Assembly (NCBI GenBank): GCA_013423325.1
Contig: BLJB01000139.1
Location: 1-64,000, forward strand
Direction: 5' to 3'
DNA length: 64,000 nt
Origin: Usnea hakonensis
Taxonomy: Eukaryota; Ascomycota; Lecanoromycetes; Lecanorales; Parmeliaceae
How positions within the stretch are numbered: position 1 is the stretch's first letter; the number at the start of each line of letters is the position of its first letter. Positions 11,399-23,220 of the stretch are shown piece by piece. The translations under genes and the position numbers were made by a program. The notes under the pieces are model-generated. The model saw only the letters and a program-made list of their open reading frames with translations, made no database searches and was not told the DNA's origin.

Positions 11399-12974
11399 TC
11401 AAGCTGCATCATTACCTGGTCTCGTAATCCCGGTTGCGGTCGCCGTGCTAGGTTGGTCATTGTTCCATGACAAGTACGTGTGGTCTCCCAGTTTGCTGAG
11501 GAGAAGATATTGTCAGTCCGGCCAGCCACGACATGAGAAAGTCTCAGGTGTACGCACCGGGGTTTGATCAGATGGGTCACTGTGAACAAGGTCCCAAGGA
11601 CAATGCAAATGCCACCGACGGCCACATACGCTATCCCAAGGAACGGATTCTTGCCCCCCATTACATTTCGAGTCGATATCACCATGGATTTGGTGCCTCC
11701 ATATACGTCGACGGGAAAGTCTAGAATGCGGATTTCAGTGTGCGAAAACAAATTGAGGCGAACGACCTACTATTCTGGATGTCTACTTGGTACGTGCTAC
11801 ACTGCATGGTCTCATTATCGTTGCGCTTTGCCAATTTGCTGAAATTTGGCAGCCCGGCAGTCCTCATCCAAACTTGCAAAGCTTCATCGTCCGCCAAGTT
11901 GGGGAGGTTCTCAGAGGTGTAGCCATCTTGATATCGTAGATACCAATTGGGTGGGGGCGTGATGTCTGAAACGTTGTACTTTGTAGGACCATACAGAGCT
12001 TTATCACTACTCCAGGCGATGCCGGTGTCCGTCATGTTGTATGTGATGTTTTGGGCAGAACTATCGTGCGCGTTCAGCTGCAAGGGGTTGCTAAATGTAT
12101 CGTTGAAGAACGAATTTGCGATGAGACCGCATGGCCAGTATGGCTTTCCATTGTGGTCGGTGTTCAAAGGGCTACAAGAGCCGAGAGAGTTGTTGTTTAC
12201 AGCAGTGCCCTGCAACTGATCCGAGTCTAGAGACTTGACGTATCGGCGGTGGTTTTGATAGAAGTTTGTGAGACGGTAGTAGAACAGGACGGGAGGTTTG
12301 AGATTACTGGGAATAGTGAACTGTAATGAGCACACTGATGTATTCACCGGAGTGCCCCCAGTGTAGGATAGGTTGATGCTGGATTGCTGCCACTTGGGTG
12401 TAATATTATTTGGACAGGAAGCGTCATTCTTGAATGACGACGAAACGTATTTGCTCGGTATTGACTTGAACTCTGTGCTATTATCTATTTCCGTCCGACA
12501 ATGAGTATAGTCGATTGATATTTCTTGCACCTGTCAAAACACTCATTAGAAGGAGGCGTGGGAGCTGTCGGAAGGTCAAATGGCGTCTGACCTGAGCACT
12601 GGCGTAGAGGAGAAGACCCCCTATGGGAGCGAAGATGATTCCAATTATGAAGAAGAGAGGCAGAACCGTCTTGGGTGTAAGAATGGGTCTGCAGATTGCT
12701 CAGTAAGCGGTCCGCAACGGGGAGATGTAGCTGGCGTGAAGCCGCAAGCCACTTACTGCCATGCTTTCAGCCGTTGCTGCCGGAAGGCAGTATCTATAGA
12801 GCCGCGAGCCTTCTGTCAACAAATGGACAAAGCTACGACACGGTGGTCGAAAGGTGTTCAGGAAGCGTCAAGGTGGGCGAGCTTACTTCCTGGCCTCCTG
12901 CTCTTTGTCTTTCTCTGAACCTCGTCGTGATCTCGACCATCTATGGATTCCGTATGGGTTTGGGTTTGCGACAT
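11399..12974 (-). CDS. CDC50/Lem3 family phospholipid flippase subunit
   Basis: Non-catalytic beta subunit that escorts P4-ATPase lipid flippases out of the ER and supports aminophospholipid transport at Golgi, endosome and plasma membrane. Six exons (12974-12887, 12793-12757, 12688-12592, 12530-11771, 11720-11558, 11495-11399) give 413 residues. Residues 30-50 read [19 protein letters not shown], a hallmark just before membrane segment 1 ([17 protein letters not shown]). The lumenal loop has [26 protein letters not shown] and several Asn-X-Ser/Thr sites. Membrane segment 2 is [18 protein letters not shown], then [19 protein letters not shown]. Intron 2 splits the tail before the first membrane segment. 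Family is certain; which of the paralogues (Cdc50, Lem3, Crf1) it matches is not. Confidence 0.95.
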
Positions 12975-13718
12975 TATGCGATTAACGTGTGCATGAGTGG
13001 CTTAGAAAAGGAAACTGCTTGCCGTTGATGAGCTTGAGCTTGAAGGTTGCTGGCAAGAGAGGTAAGCGTAGGGCTGATGCCAAGGACGCCGTTGCCGCAA
13101 CACTCATGCGGATGATCTCACATTGCGTGCATATTTACAGGGTTCACTCTAAAATACGTAGCTCGTAGATCATGCATATTAAGTACGGGTGTTCTATTGA
13201 ACGTCATTGCATACGATTAGACTAGATACAGGCTCAAGAAGAGCAAGCACCACGCTTCTGACCCTCCTTCCAAATTCTTCCTCGTCGAATCACTCATTGC
13301 CATCCTAATGACGCCAATTTATTCTTTCCTAATTATCCACTTCCGTCCAAGGAGGTCATGTATCCGTGATCCATAATCTGTCATCGTGTCCATCGAAGCA
13401 ATGCCAAAAGGCAAATAGAGGGCGAAAAGGGGGTATCTGTGAGCTGAGTGCTAGACCGAACAATCTGTGGCCGAGAAGGATGATGAGCCAAACGCCGTCG
13501 CTGTGAATAAATGTTCGAACCGAGTGGAGTACATCCTGATAAGAGCGCCTTCCCCGTGTTGATTGCTGGACGCAGGTCCAGCCCGCGATTGGTCCTGAAA
13601 ATGTGTGGTGTCCCGTAAATTCATGTAGCATTAATCAATTTGGTCTGTCGTGAAATGAGTGTGGATGCCGAGTTTGGCATCTCGTATACGGTGATTTAGG
13701 TATGGGTGAGGTGCTGAT
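12975..13718. other. Intergenic region upstream of the CDC50-like gene
   Basis: Upstream region of the minus-strand CDC50-like gene and 3' flank of the SWIRM gene. No ORF with protein-like features or known motif was found. Confidence 0.45.
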
Positions 13719-14858
13719 TCAAAGGAATTGTAGAAAGTAGCCTTTGCCGAACCATCCAACCTTGTCGTAGGCGGTCCATAACTTGCTGGCCTTGTTGACA
13801 TCAATCTTGCACGCTTGCTGAGCATCTGTCTTTCTAAACTCTTTGCCAATTCGAAGAGCGTTGAGGCGAGCTTCGAAGATACGTCGTTTGCTACAGAGGT
13901 AAGTTGCACAGCTCAAGCGGAGGGTGCCTGCGAGATTAATCTCAGCCTCATGGAGCATGTGTCGATCTGGGTCATTCGACAAGTTGAGGACGTTGTTGCT
14001 TGCCCAGTCTGCCTTTAGGACCTTTGGATTCCCTTTCGGAAGCGAATCTGTGGGAGGGGCGTAATTGGGAAGAGAATTGTAGTCGACGTCCTCGCGCTTT
14101 GTGCCAGGCAAGCGGTCAGGCGTTGCCGAACGTCCCTTGTCTGGGTAGCCCATCAATTTGGCCATAGGTGAAGCTTTCGGTGTGCGCTTGATCCTTGGGA
14201 CTGGTGCCTTAGTGGGGGTTGCCACACGATTGATGGCCCGTTTTGCTTGCTTTGGTGCTGGAGCAATGGGAATCGGGATAGCTCTGGTGCCAGCCCTAGC
14301 ACAGATACGTTTGGCTTGCCAGTATTGATCTTCCACCTCTTCCCGTTGTCTCTTCATGTAGGCAGCGGGATTGCGATTATAGAGACTGCCGATCTGGGGA
14401 ACGCAAGCCAGTGCTAGGCGGTACTCGTCACGTGTAGGTCGGTTGGTCTTTGTGTCACCTTGCATTGCAATGTGATTATTGATGATATCTTCTGTCTGCG
14501 AGACTGAAGCATCTGCCGGGAAAAGAGGCTGCTCTTCAACAGACTCAAATGACTCTTCTGGGTACAAGACGGGATCCTTGACATCCTCTGGACGCCGTCC
14601 ACGATGTTGTAGAGATGTTTGCATGCTATTTTCTCCCTTGTACCTCTTATTCATCCAGGGCGACACAGGTGGTGACGGTAGGATTCTCATGGATTTGGTA
14701 TCTGGAGCCGTGCTGCTTGCCATTGGCGCAAGGGTCTGTTCCGGGCTCAAGGTATAAGAATGGGCTTTGGGGGTTTTCGCAGGGGTGATTGAGAAGCTTT
14801 CAAGTGGCTTTGCCTCTGGAGGAGACATTAGGTTGGAAATTGTAGGCAAGCGTGACAT
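13719..14858 (-). CDS. SWIRM-domain protein (Fun19/Laf2-like)
   Basis: Single-exon frame of 379 residues from ATG 14858 (MSRLPTISNLMSPP). An in-frame extension to 14966 has no ATG and was excluded. Residues 1-270 are low-complexity, Pro/Ser/Lys-rich, with repeated short SP/TP sites (for example LPSPPVSPWMNKRYKGE), suggesting regulation by proline-directed kinases. Residues from about 290 to 375 match a SWIRM fold (LKADWASNNVLNLSNDP, CATYLCSKRRIFEARL, ACKIDVNKASKLWTAYDKVGWF). In yeasts, short proteins with a C-terminal SWIRM domain bind chromatin and associate with histone deacetylase or nutrient-response complexes. The role here is inferred from that family. The protein is nuclear by prediction. 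Confidence 0.8.
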   Translation of the reverse strand: MSRLPTISNLMSPPEAKPLESFSITPAKTPKAHSYTLSPEQTLAPMASSTAPDTKSMRILPSPPVSPWMNKRYKGENSMQTSLQHRGRRPEDVKDPVLYPEESFESVEEQPLFPADASVSQTEDIINNHIAMQGDTKTNRPTRDEYRLALACVPQIGSLYNRNPAAYMKRQREEVEDQYWQAKRICARAGTRAIPIPIAPAPKQAKRAINRVATPTKAPVPRIKRTPKASPMAKLMGYPDKGRSATPDRLPGTKREDVDYNSLPNYAPPTDSLPKGNPKVLKADWASNNVLNLSNDPDRHMLHEAEINLAGTLRLSCATYLCSKRRIFEARLNALRIGKEFRKTDAQQACKIDVNKASKLWTAYDKVGWFGKGYFLQFL

Positions 14859-17166
14859 GCTTGATGGATGCGTGGGTTGATGATGTTTGATGAATGTAGT
14901 ACTGGGAGAGACCAATGGAGGTTGGCGAGAATAGTTGTAGATGAATTGGCAGCAGGCAGAAGCCAATGGACGCCTCTGGTAAGGACTGAAGCCGATTTGT
15001 CAGGTGAGCGGTGTTAAGCAGTTGTCCGAGGGTGGCAAAGGGCTCGGAGGCGGGACAACGTTGGAATGTTCTAAGTAGCAGGCAAGGTATTAATATTCAA
15101 TGATTTTGAATTGATGATGACGGATCGATGGATAATTAGGATTGTCAAGGGATAGAAGAAGATGATGATGATTTATGATGAGAAGTTTGCTTGATGAAAG
15201 AAGAAGAAGGGTGGTGGATGGAGCGTTAGCAGATTTGAGGAAAGCCTTGTCTTGTCCTTTGAACAAGGCGGACGGACATGAATAGCCAAATGGAGGAAAC
15301 GCGTCAATAGGGAAACCCCAATGAAATGGACAATAGGTGGGGCGCAGAAAAGTGAATTGAAAGGGTCTCAGTCTCAGGTCAGGTCAGGTCAGGTCAGGTC
15401 AGGCAACAGAGTTTGGTTTTTGTATCGTATCAGATGATGACTGCTTCATGTGAGAGGATGACTCGCAATAACGATAAATAGGCAGATCAGAAATCAGGCA
15501 AAGAGGGGACATGCTGCCTCTTTTTTTTGAACCCTTTCCTCTCTCTTTGTTTCCTCTGCCTGCCCAGGCCCAGCCTGGTCATCAGGAGTCCGAAGTCAGG
15601 ATTTGGGAGACTAAGCGCCATGGAGAATCCTGTGGTCAGCCGGCACTGAAACGACTGGGCCGTAAGAAAAGGACTAAAGGAGACGGATTTGCAGTCATGA
15701 TTGGTCAATTGGAACGGAAAGATGAAGACTAAGAAGGTTTTAAATTTTCATGTCTTTGTCGGAGATGTGGGCGTACGGTGTATGGTGTATGGTGTATGGG
15801 TGTATTGTGTGTGGAAGGAGTCATATGGTCGCAGATGGAAACAAATGCTAACAAATGCTACCTCGGAGTGGAACGTCTTGGAAAAGGTTGGAACAGTCTC
15901 GACAAATGATCGCGTCACTCGTTATGAGTCAAGTTCTCAGACCAGGCAATTCTAAGACTAGTCTCATCTCTTGCGCCACATTAGAACATAGAATTTGCGT
16001 GACTCTTGGCCCTGGTGGCCCCCCGGATATCTCCTTATTTCATCAGGCATCAATTACCGTACCTACCTACGGAGTACCTTACCTTTTAAAGTACGAGTAC
16101 GTACCTTACCCAAAAAAAGCATCCTTCAGGGTCCATGTACCCTTGTACCCCATGCTTAAAGCTTTTTTAATCCTTTGCGTCTGTGCATGAATGGTGGGTG
16201 AGCCACACGGGGACGGAACTCAATTCAGGTGCATATCTTTCCATCCCGTTTCCCCTGTTGGCGTAATACATGAGCTAACTACCGGCTTAGGAATCACACG
16301 GGAACAATCGCCACCTTCCCTATTCAGAATTCAATACGATGTAAAGAGGGGGCCTATAGCCCACCTCTGACCATCGACATATATATCATTGACCCTCAGC
16401 ACGACGTCTGTCTCATTGCTGATGCTCACATGCCATGCAAATCCGGTAGGGGAAGGGATGCAATCATGGGACGAGTCATGTGTGCATCCTATTCTAATAC
16501 TATGCACAAATGCACTACCATCTATGATCAATTGACCTTGCCCTTATCACCATGCCATTGCGTTTGACTTTGACTAATGCTGTAGCAAGATTTGGTATGA
16601 GGAGTGTATAATAATATGATGGTCACGATGCGGTATCTGTGCACGCGTCTTCCCCTGACTCGGAGATAAGGAGCCAGCATCTCCCTCTATACTTACTGAG
16701 ATGATCAAAGTTGCACTACCTGAGGCGTCATGTACACTGATCACCACACTTTGGGTCATCTGGCACCATCCAAGTACAGTACTGCGACAAGAAAAACCTT
16801 CTCGGATTGTAGACAATTGTTGGGTTGTCATTTCCTATCAACTTTTTGATGCTGACCAGGCCGTAAAGACATCATCAAAAGAGGATACATTGAAAAGCCA
16901 TCGCTATGCAATATGACCGTGGTGGCGTCACCGTCATCCCTCTCCCTCTGCTCTTCGCCTTCCGATATCCCCACCAAGATTGCCTTCAATGCTTGGGTAT
17001 CAAATCGTAAATGCGTGGATGCCCGAAGTCTGAATACAAAGAATTGTAGATTCCTCTCCGCAGTCCCTTTCAATCGCCGCCAGTCAGGGTATGCCGTCGC
17101 TGTGGTTGTAAGACAAGAAGAATATGATGATCCACCTTCTGGCCGAATGGAGAGGTCAAGGAGCGC
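14859..17166. other. 2.3-kb intergenic region
   Basis: Upstream region of the SWIRM gene plus 3' flank of the CCHC gene. It contains a CAGGT repeat (15375-15403), short direct repeats (GTATGGTGTATGG near 15780; ACAAATGCTA twice at 15841-15860) and a cluster of TACCTTACC motifs (16057-16110). ORFs here lack protein-like composition, so no gene is called. Confidence 0.5.
15375..15403. repeat. CAGGT pentanucleotide repeat
   Basis: Five perfect copies of CAGGT plus a partial sixth, about 520 bases upstream of the SWIRM ATG, likely in its promoter or leader. It is not a fungal telomere unit. Confidence 0.9.
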
Positions 17167-18217
17167 TCAATTAGGGCAGGCTGCCTGAACGTGTCCGGGC
17201 TGTTTGCACTTGTAGCAGACGCGCTCCGAAGAAGGTTCCGAGGGGCAGTCGCGGCTTAAATGCCCTTGCTCGCCACCTGTTGTAATTGGTTACTCATAAA
17301 AGATGCCTCCAAGATCGTTCTTCACGTACAATTGTAGCATTTCTGGCCTTGGGTGCAGTCCCGGGACATATGGCCATAGCCTCCGCAAGAGTAGCAAGTT
17401 TGACCTAAACAAAACGTTGAATCAGTGACAAGGAAACGTAAATCGAAGAGCAATAGAAGGAAGCCCTCTCCAAAGACAATGGAAACCCACCTCCGCCTCC
17501 ACCTCCTCCACGACCTAGACCTCCTCCATATCCTCCTCCACCTCCGCCATATCCGCCACCTCCGTAACCCCCTCCACCACCTCCACCGTAACCCTCGGTA
17601 CAATTTCTAGCGATGTGGCCTACTTTGCCGCACTGCAAGCCGTAGTCAGCGATGAAGCGGTGCAAAACTTGACCCTTATACCTTGTAGCACTCTTGGCCG
17701 CCTCCACCACCAGAGTATCCGCCGCCCATACCTCCTCCTCCTCCGCCGCCGCCAACATTGGGGCATTCTCGGCTCAAATGACCAACCTCATTGCAGCGGT
17801 AACAGGCCTTCTCTTTCTGAGGAGCATTGCACTCGCGAGAGACGTGTCCTTCCTCACCACCTTGTAACGTCAGCTTGAGGCTCCTGGGAGCAGTTTCCTC
17901 TCCACTAACAGTTATAGCAGGTGGGGGTGCCGCGCTTTGGGCAATCGCGAGCTTGATGCGAGCTATCGCCACCTATTGAGATAACCACGGGTTAGCCATG
18001 CATCTGCGCTTATCACTCAGACATTGGGACTGCTAGGTAACATCTTAGTCAAGGGTTGAGAGCCAGGATTGGCAATATAGGTATTATGGGGTAGAACAGC
18101 GCGCCGTGGTCCAGGCGTTCTGTGTATTGTGTATATTGCAGCTCGAAAGACGGAAGATGAGCAGATTGACCACTCACAGTTGTAGCATCCGCGTCCACCA
18201 GGTTGCTGGTAATCCAT
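17167..18217 (-). CDS. CCHC zinc-knuckle nucleic-acid-binding protein (Gis2/CNBP type)
   Basis: Small cytoplasmic protein that binds single-stranded nucleic acid and translating mRNA in yeast and animals. Six exons (18217-18178, 17972-17910, 17860-17682, 17632-17491, 17404-17330, 17276-17167) give 202 residues. Seven C-X2-C-X4-H-X4-C knuckles are present. In order they are CYNCGDSSHQARDC, CYNCGEEGHVSREC, CYRCNEVGHLSREC, CYKCGKVGHIARNC, CYSCGGYGHMSRDC, CYNCGEQGHLSRDC and CYKCKQPGHVQAAC. Two Gly-rich spacers (Gly/Tyr runs, partly RGG-like) flank knuckle 4. Three introns interrupt knuckles 1, 2 and 6 at exactly the same codon (TGY of the second Cys, after its first base). The first intron is about 205 nt, long for this gene set. 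Confidence 0.95.
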
Positions 18218-18674
18218 GGTTGCTGATGTCTACTACTTTATGTAAGCATTTAAGGTCGTGTGGAGATGCGGTTGAGATTTCAATGGATTCAAATGTTGCC
18301 GCTTGGGCATCTGAATAGTGAATTGTAGGTCAACTTACAGAGAGGCAGACTTGCAGACGTCTCAATTAAATGTGGTTAGAATTGGTAAGCAGCAAAAATT
18401 CTAATAGTCACAGAAAGTGAGCCTTTTCCCAGCGACAAGAAGTTTCGCTTTGGTATCAAAAACATGAGATTTCCTTTTTCCTAGGTCGTGGGGCAAAGGC
18501 GCTAAAAAACTTTCGCTAAATCCTTGGCATTCATCATTGTTTTGCTGAGGCTCGGGCATAAGAAAGACAACTGCCTAAATGTAGAAACGATACGGAGTAA
18601 TTGTCTAAGATTGAATATCATAAAATATTACATTTGGCGCATTATATACAAACATACCTACAAATCTGCCTACG
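18218..18674. other. Promoter region of the CCHC gene
   Basis: Lies between the CCHC start and the 3' end of the F-box/WD40 gene. It has AGGCGCTAAAAAACTTTCGCTAAA near 18498-18521, two GCTAAA blocks resembling those in the SPT16 promoter, and an ACGGAGTAA motif near 18593. Function untested. Confidence 0.4.
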
Positions 18675-20544
18675 CTATTCAAAATCGTACACTACCAGCG
18701 CCTGAGTGCCCAGCATCTTTTCCCGGAGTAATACCACCTTTTCTTCGTCAAATGCAACCCAGCCATGGGTGACAGTAGAATCGTCATATACTTGCTGTCG
18801 CATCGATATGGGCTCTGTCGCAGTATCAATGTGGGCTCTCAATGTGTTCTCTGCTTGCCTCTCAGAAATAGCCTGCTCCCACGCAGGGCGCACTCGAATG
18901 CTAGCTTCGCCTGCAGCTGCTCGTCTTCGCGATGTGCTTGAAGACATTCCGCCTTCTAACTCCCATACTCGTAGCTCATTGCCTATCGCACTGACGGAAA
19001 CAGCCTTGCCACGGTCACCAACGTGAGCCCCAGAGACAGAAGAAGTGTGGCCCCACAGCCGGCTGCCTACACCTATGCTCAATTCCTCGGTGTTTGACGT
19101 TACCATATGGAGCGTGAGCGTATTATCTGGGTGGGCTGATAACAGATAGGGGTGGTTGTACGAGAGGGACGTCGGTTTACTGCCAAGGACCATCCTCACT
19201 CCAGTGACAACTTGTTGGTCCAAAGCAGTTGTCCCGTAATTGTGCACTGATGCTTGCAATTGTGGATTTATAGGTGGCGGTAGAGTACCCCGAGTCGCTG
19301 CAGGTGCCATACGAGAATCGATGATGGCGCCGTCCGGCGTTATACGAATCTCTTGCAGTCCAACCGACCATCCAGAAGTCCATGTAGGCATCGCATAAGC
19401 TATCGAAGCAACAATGCTACTTGATGAAGCTCTGATGGCAAGTGATATCGGAGGGTAAGCTGTCTGTGATCTCAGTGAAGACATCAAGGTCGGTGGCCTT
19501 ATCATAGTATCGTCGTCTGACCCTCCCTGTTTCTCACCAGAGTCACCTAGATCTTTCCGGTTCTCCCTGGAGGAGCACTGCCTAGGAAATTCGGGCTCTT
19601 GAGTGCAGCTGGGATCCATTTTTTCGCCTCCCTCCCAGCTCGGCTTGAAGTCTCTCAAGGCTTCGACCTTTTCATAGCCGAATCGATATAGAGAAAGTAG
19701 AGGTTCGCCAGTCATAGTCAGTAGATACGGTGAAGCGTATGCGATGGCATGAATCGCGCCATTCCTGGATGGAGCGTGCTTATATCGGCATGCAAATCTA
19801 CCCTCATTCCGCTGCAGAGTGTAGATCGCAAAGCTGCCATCTTCATGACCAACGGAGATGTTTATTCCATTACTTCGTGAATTTGTACCATCGATTGACA
19901 AAGATGTCGGACCAGCGCTGCACCCCTCCTTATCTGTGTGAAAGGGTGTGGTAGCAATCAGCCGAACATTTCCCTTCAGCACCCATGCTCTCAACCCTGT
20001 GACTGGGTCCGCTGTCACAGCTATGTCATCGTGCAAGCGTACCAGCAATGGAGGTTGGGAGGGGTGTTCTGCAAGCTTTGTTTCGCTGACACTTGCGCTG
20101 CCCCTTGACCAATTATGGCGCAGCTTATATTGTCTCTTCCAGTTCGTTGCGCTTCCTCTCTTCACAAGGTGATCATCGTCGAGCCATTTCGATACTTTGG
20201 ATGAGTAGTATAGCGATTTAACGGACTGTTCCTGATCTCGGACGCCTGGTATCCGAGAAGCCCTGGGGCGAACAAAGCAGTCATAAAAAAGGGCCTTCCA
20301 CAGCTGAGAGTCCCCAGCCAAGGAACTGAGGTGGCGAGACAGTCTGCGCGGTCAGCTTTGAGATTTAGAGTATCATCTTACTGGCGCACCTTTGGCAGAG
20401 ACCGAGGTCGGAGGCTGATAGGTAGGAGAGAATTCTTAGGAGAAGCTCGTCGCTCAAATGTGATAGCCTGTCTGTAGCACTGAGACGTGGACGCTTTGCT
20501 GAGCGCTCGCCTGTCTCTTGGTCCTCATGAGAGCGCTTTACCAT
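18675..20544 (-). CDS. F-box protein with WD40-like C-terminal region
   Basis: Likely substrate receptor of an SCF ubiquitin ligase. Two exons (20544-20390, 20343-18675) give about 607 residues. Start ATG 20544 begins MVKRSHEDQE; a short basic patch (AKRPRLS) may be a nuclear signal. The F-box (LSHLSDELLLRILSYLSAS ... LCQRLSRHLSSLAGDSQLWK) spans the intron, which keeps frame. The rest contains degenerate WD40-type strands such as HEDGSFAIYTL, HPDNTLTLHMV and LWGHTSSVSGAHVGDRGKAV ... ELRVWELE, consistent with a beta-propeller. Between them is a disordered acidic/Ser insert. Substrate unknown. Confidence 0.85.
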
Positions 20545-21002
20545 TGCAGCCCGTCGCGACAGAAGGCCGCCCTTGACTGAGTGATGGTGTAAATTTAGGA
20601 TTCTCACTTCTTGCTCAATTGTCGCCGCTCCGCCGCTCGGTTGCCCCAGTCGGCTAATGTCTAGCGGCACCTTTAAGCCCCTTTAGGTTAGGGGCTTCTG
20701 CTCACTACGGAAGCTCCAGGTACCTTACATAGTCCCCGTGTGCCATCCCTCAAGATTTCCTCGTGACAATTATGCGTCCTACGTATAGTTGACACACTCG
20801 ATGCTGCACATTTCGAAATACCACTGGTGGGTTGGAGTGATGTTCTAGAATGCTTGTCAAAAAGGTGATACGTTGAGAGATGGATTGCTAGGCTTCATAA
20901 ATCAATGGTACCGGTCTCGACAAAGCTATCCTCTTTTGACTCATACTTCTTAAAAGTCCCAGATGTCCATTCTTTTCGTACCGGCGAAGTTGAAAAACAG
21001 AT
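20545..21002. other. Upstream region of the F-box/WD40 gene
   Basis: Between the F-box gene start and the 3' end of the NACHT-like gene. It includes a GGTACCTTACATAG motif near 20718. No gene recognised. Confidence 0.4.
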
Positions 21003-23220
21003 TCATGGCGATTCAGCATGCCTCATGGTTTTCAGAGGCGTGGGCGATAATGATCTCCTCCCCGCCAAAGACCTCCCAGCTTTTTGAGCAGAACCAGCTC
21101 GCTCTGCAAAGATTAGCTCATCATCTCTCAGATCCGTCAATAAACTCCTCGATCTTCCAGCAGTAGTGAACAGGATCTTCAGAACCCGATCCGAGAGTTG
21201 AGAGACAGGACTTTTATATATCTTATGACCGCGAAGTGTATTGACCAACGTCGTCATATGCTTCGTGGTGCTCCTGTCATCCAAGGCCTCAAAAGCATCA
21301 ATGACGCAAAAAAGCATGGGTGGCGACAGGTCTAGCAACTCTCCTAGCACTGCGATGGCCTCGTCGTAGGAGTCTATGCTTCCATCAAGCTTTGCGAACT
21401 TCTGCACTCCTAGTCCTTCAGTGTAACTTGCGAACGATGGCAACAATTCTATCAGTTGTCTTATAAGTGCATACGTCAAAGATATGAGCCCACTCATTTC
21501 TGCAGTCATACCCACGGGTAGCTTCGTGCGAGGTCGACGGAGTTCGCAAAAATACGAAATCGTTGGGATGTTGGCCTGATTTGCAGACGCCACCCACTGA
21601 GTAGCAGCCATCGTTGTCAGGGGTATTTCGACTATTTGGTCTGGACCAACGATGCAAAGTATTTGGGATCCGCTTGTCGTCCATTCTTCCAGAGCGGATA
21701 CGACTTGCCAATCCATGTGAATGACGGAAGATTGATCAAAATCTATCATGACACGGTCACGATCGATGTGGTCCTCTAGATGACTGGAAAAGAGCATCAA
21801 CTCATCTTTTCCCGGTGATTCTACAACTCGTCAATACCCCTTCGCTCAGTCTAGATAAAAACCCAGACAGAAGCTTACTGTTATCAGGGAGGACATCTGA
21901 TGCAACGATCTCCTCCATCCGCTGGTCTTGAATTGCTCTTGCTTCTCCTTAGATGTTAGCAAGAAATTCTTTGCTGGGATGGGGATACTTGAAAGCTACC
22001 TCTGCTTTGTATGTGTCCGTCCCGAAGGTCCCGAAGGAAGACTGACGCCTCTCCTTGGAGTAGGGCTTTGATGCCATGGGCCACAACGTGCAGATTCCTT
22101 GGCTGTTCCGTGACAAGCATACGTATATTTCTTAATTCTCTTGCCGTTTCTTCCGCGATTCTCTCCTCTCGCTCTCTCCTCTCAGCGGCTTCTCGTTCCA
22201 GACCCTGCAGCCCAATTCCCGCACTCTGCTCGAAATTTGCCAAACGAAGTCTCAAGTATCGGAGTTCAGAATTTGATGCGTGCTGTGCTTCGCGGTTGAT
22301 CGAATCAGAAATGTGCTTGATATTCGCTATCTGATCTTCAAACTTCTCATAAAAGTCTTCCTTGAAGCTGGAAAGTAAGCGACTTGAGGATCTCTTTGTA
22401 TACCACTCGATGGCGTTCCTCAAGAAACAAAAAATGTGGGCGTACAAAGTAGCGATACAACCTATCAATGCTTTGGTGGCATACAATGCACACTCTTTAG
22501 CGCAAACAGCAACAGCCTCGGTAATCTCGAGGAGTGCCCGAGATAAGCCAGCTGCAATCTTCTCGTAATTGGCTGAAGCCTTGGTTTACGATGCGGAGTT
22601 AGGCGCTGGACTCGAGATACTGAGAAGGCAGTCTCACCTTGATAAGAGTCTGTAGTGTTCCGCAAAAGATGGATGCATACTGACTATCGGCTGGTAGAAT
22701 TTTGAGGAGAGTTGAATGGGAGTGTATCGTGTTGCTGACTCGTCGAATATACTTCTTCGTGCTGCCCCAAGATCCTTTCTCCTTCTTTTCCTGCCAGTCG
22801 TTCTCGATCCCTTTCATCACGTTAACGATGTCGTCGAAGTCTGCGGGGCGCTTTGCTAGCTCGACGCGGGCATCAGGGGGAAGGATATGGCAGAACTGAG
22901 TCCAAGCATCGTTTAATTTTTGACGTTCAACGTCCAGTTTTCGAATGTCTGGATCGCTGCGGTCAGAAAGGTCAGCCTGACTCTGCCATCGATTACGACT
23001 TTACGGCCTACTCTGCAATTTCCCATGGCTCGAAATGCCTGCGCAATTCGGTCAACTCCTTAGCCTCATGATCCTCTCTCTTCCTGTCTTCCACCACGAT
23101 GCGGGCAAGTTGATCGGAAGGCGCATCGGGAGACATCCTAGCCTCAAGCTCAAAGCTAAAGCTTCGGTACAGTTCTTGTGCTCTGGCTTGGTAGATTTCC
23201 TCATCCGAACCGTTGTCCAT
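21003..23220 (-). CDS. DUF7708-type NLR-like protein with degenerate NACHT region
   Basis: Five exons (23220-23012, 22956-22638, 22579-22000, 21947-21879, 21820-21003) give about 664 residues, phase-consistent at every join. The N-terminal part (INDAW..FCHILPP-like helix, GSWGSTKKYIRRVSNT, FLRNAIEWYTKRSSSRLLSSF) resembles the helical DUF7708 module found ahead of NACHT domains in fungal NLR-like proteins. It is followed by a coiled coil (LEREAAERREREERIAEET). The C-terminal 270 residues align in outline with a NACHT/AAA start (MDWQVVSALEEWTTSGSQILCIVGPDQIVE). The P-loop, normally GxxGxGKS/T, reads GPDQIVEIPLT, and the lysine is lost. A Walker B-like MLFCVIDAFEALDD is retained. There is no repeat domain. 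It may be a decoy, a regulator or a decaying NLR. Domain names are from pattern memory, not a search. Confidence 0.65.

Noticed and set aside
15375..15403. Telomeric or subtelomeric repeat
   Set aside because: The unit is CAGGT, not the fungal TTAGGG, and only five copies occur in a promoter region.
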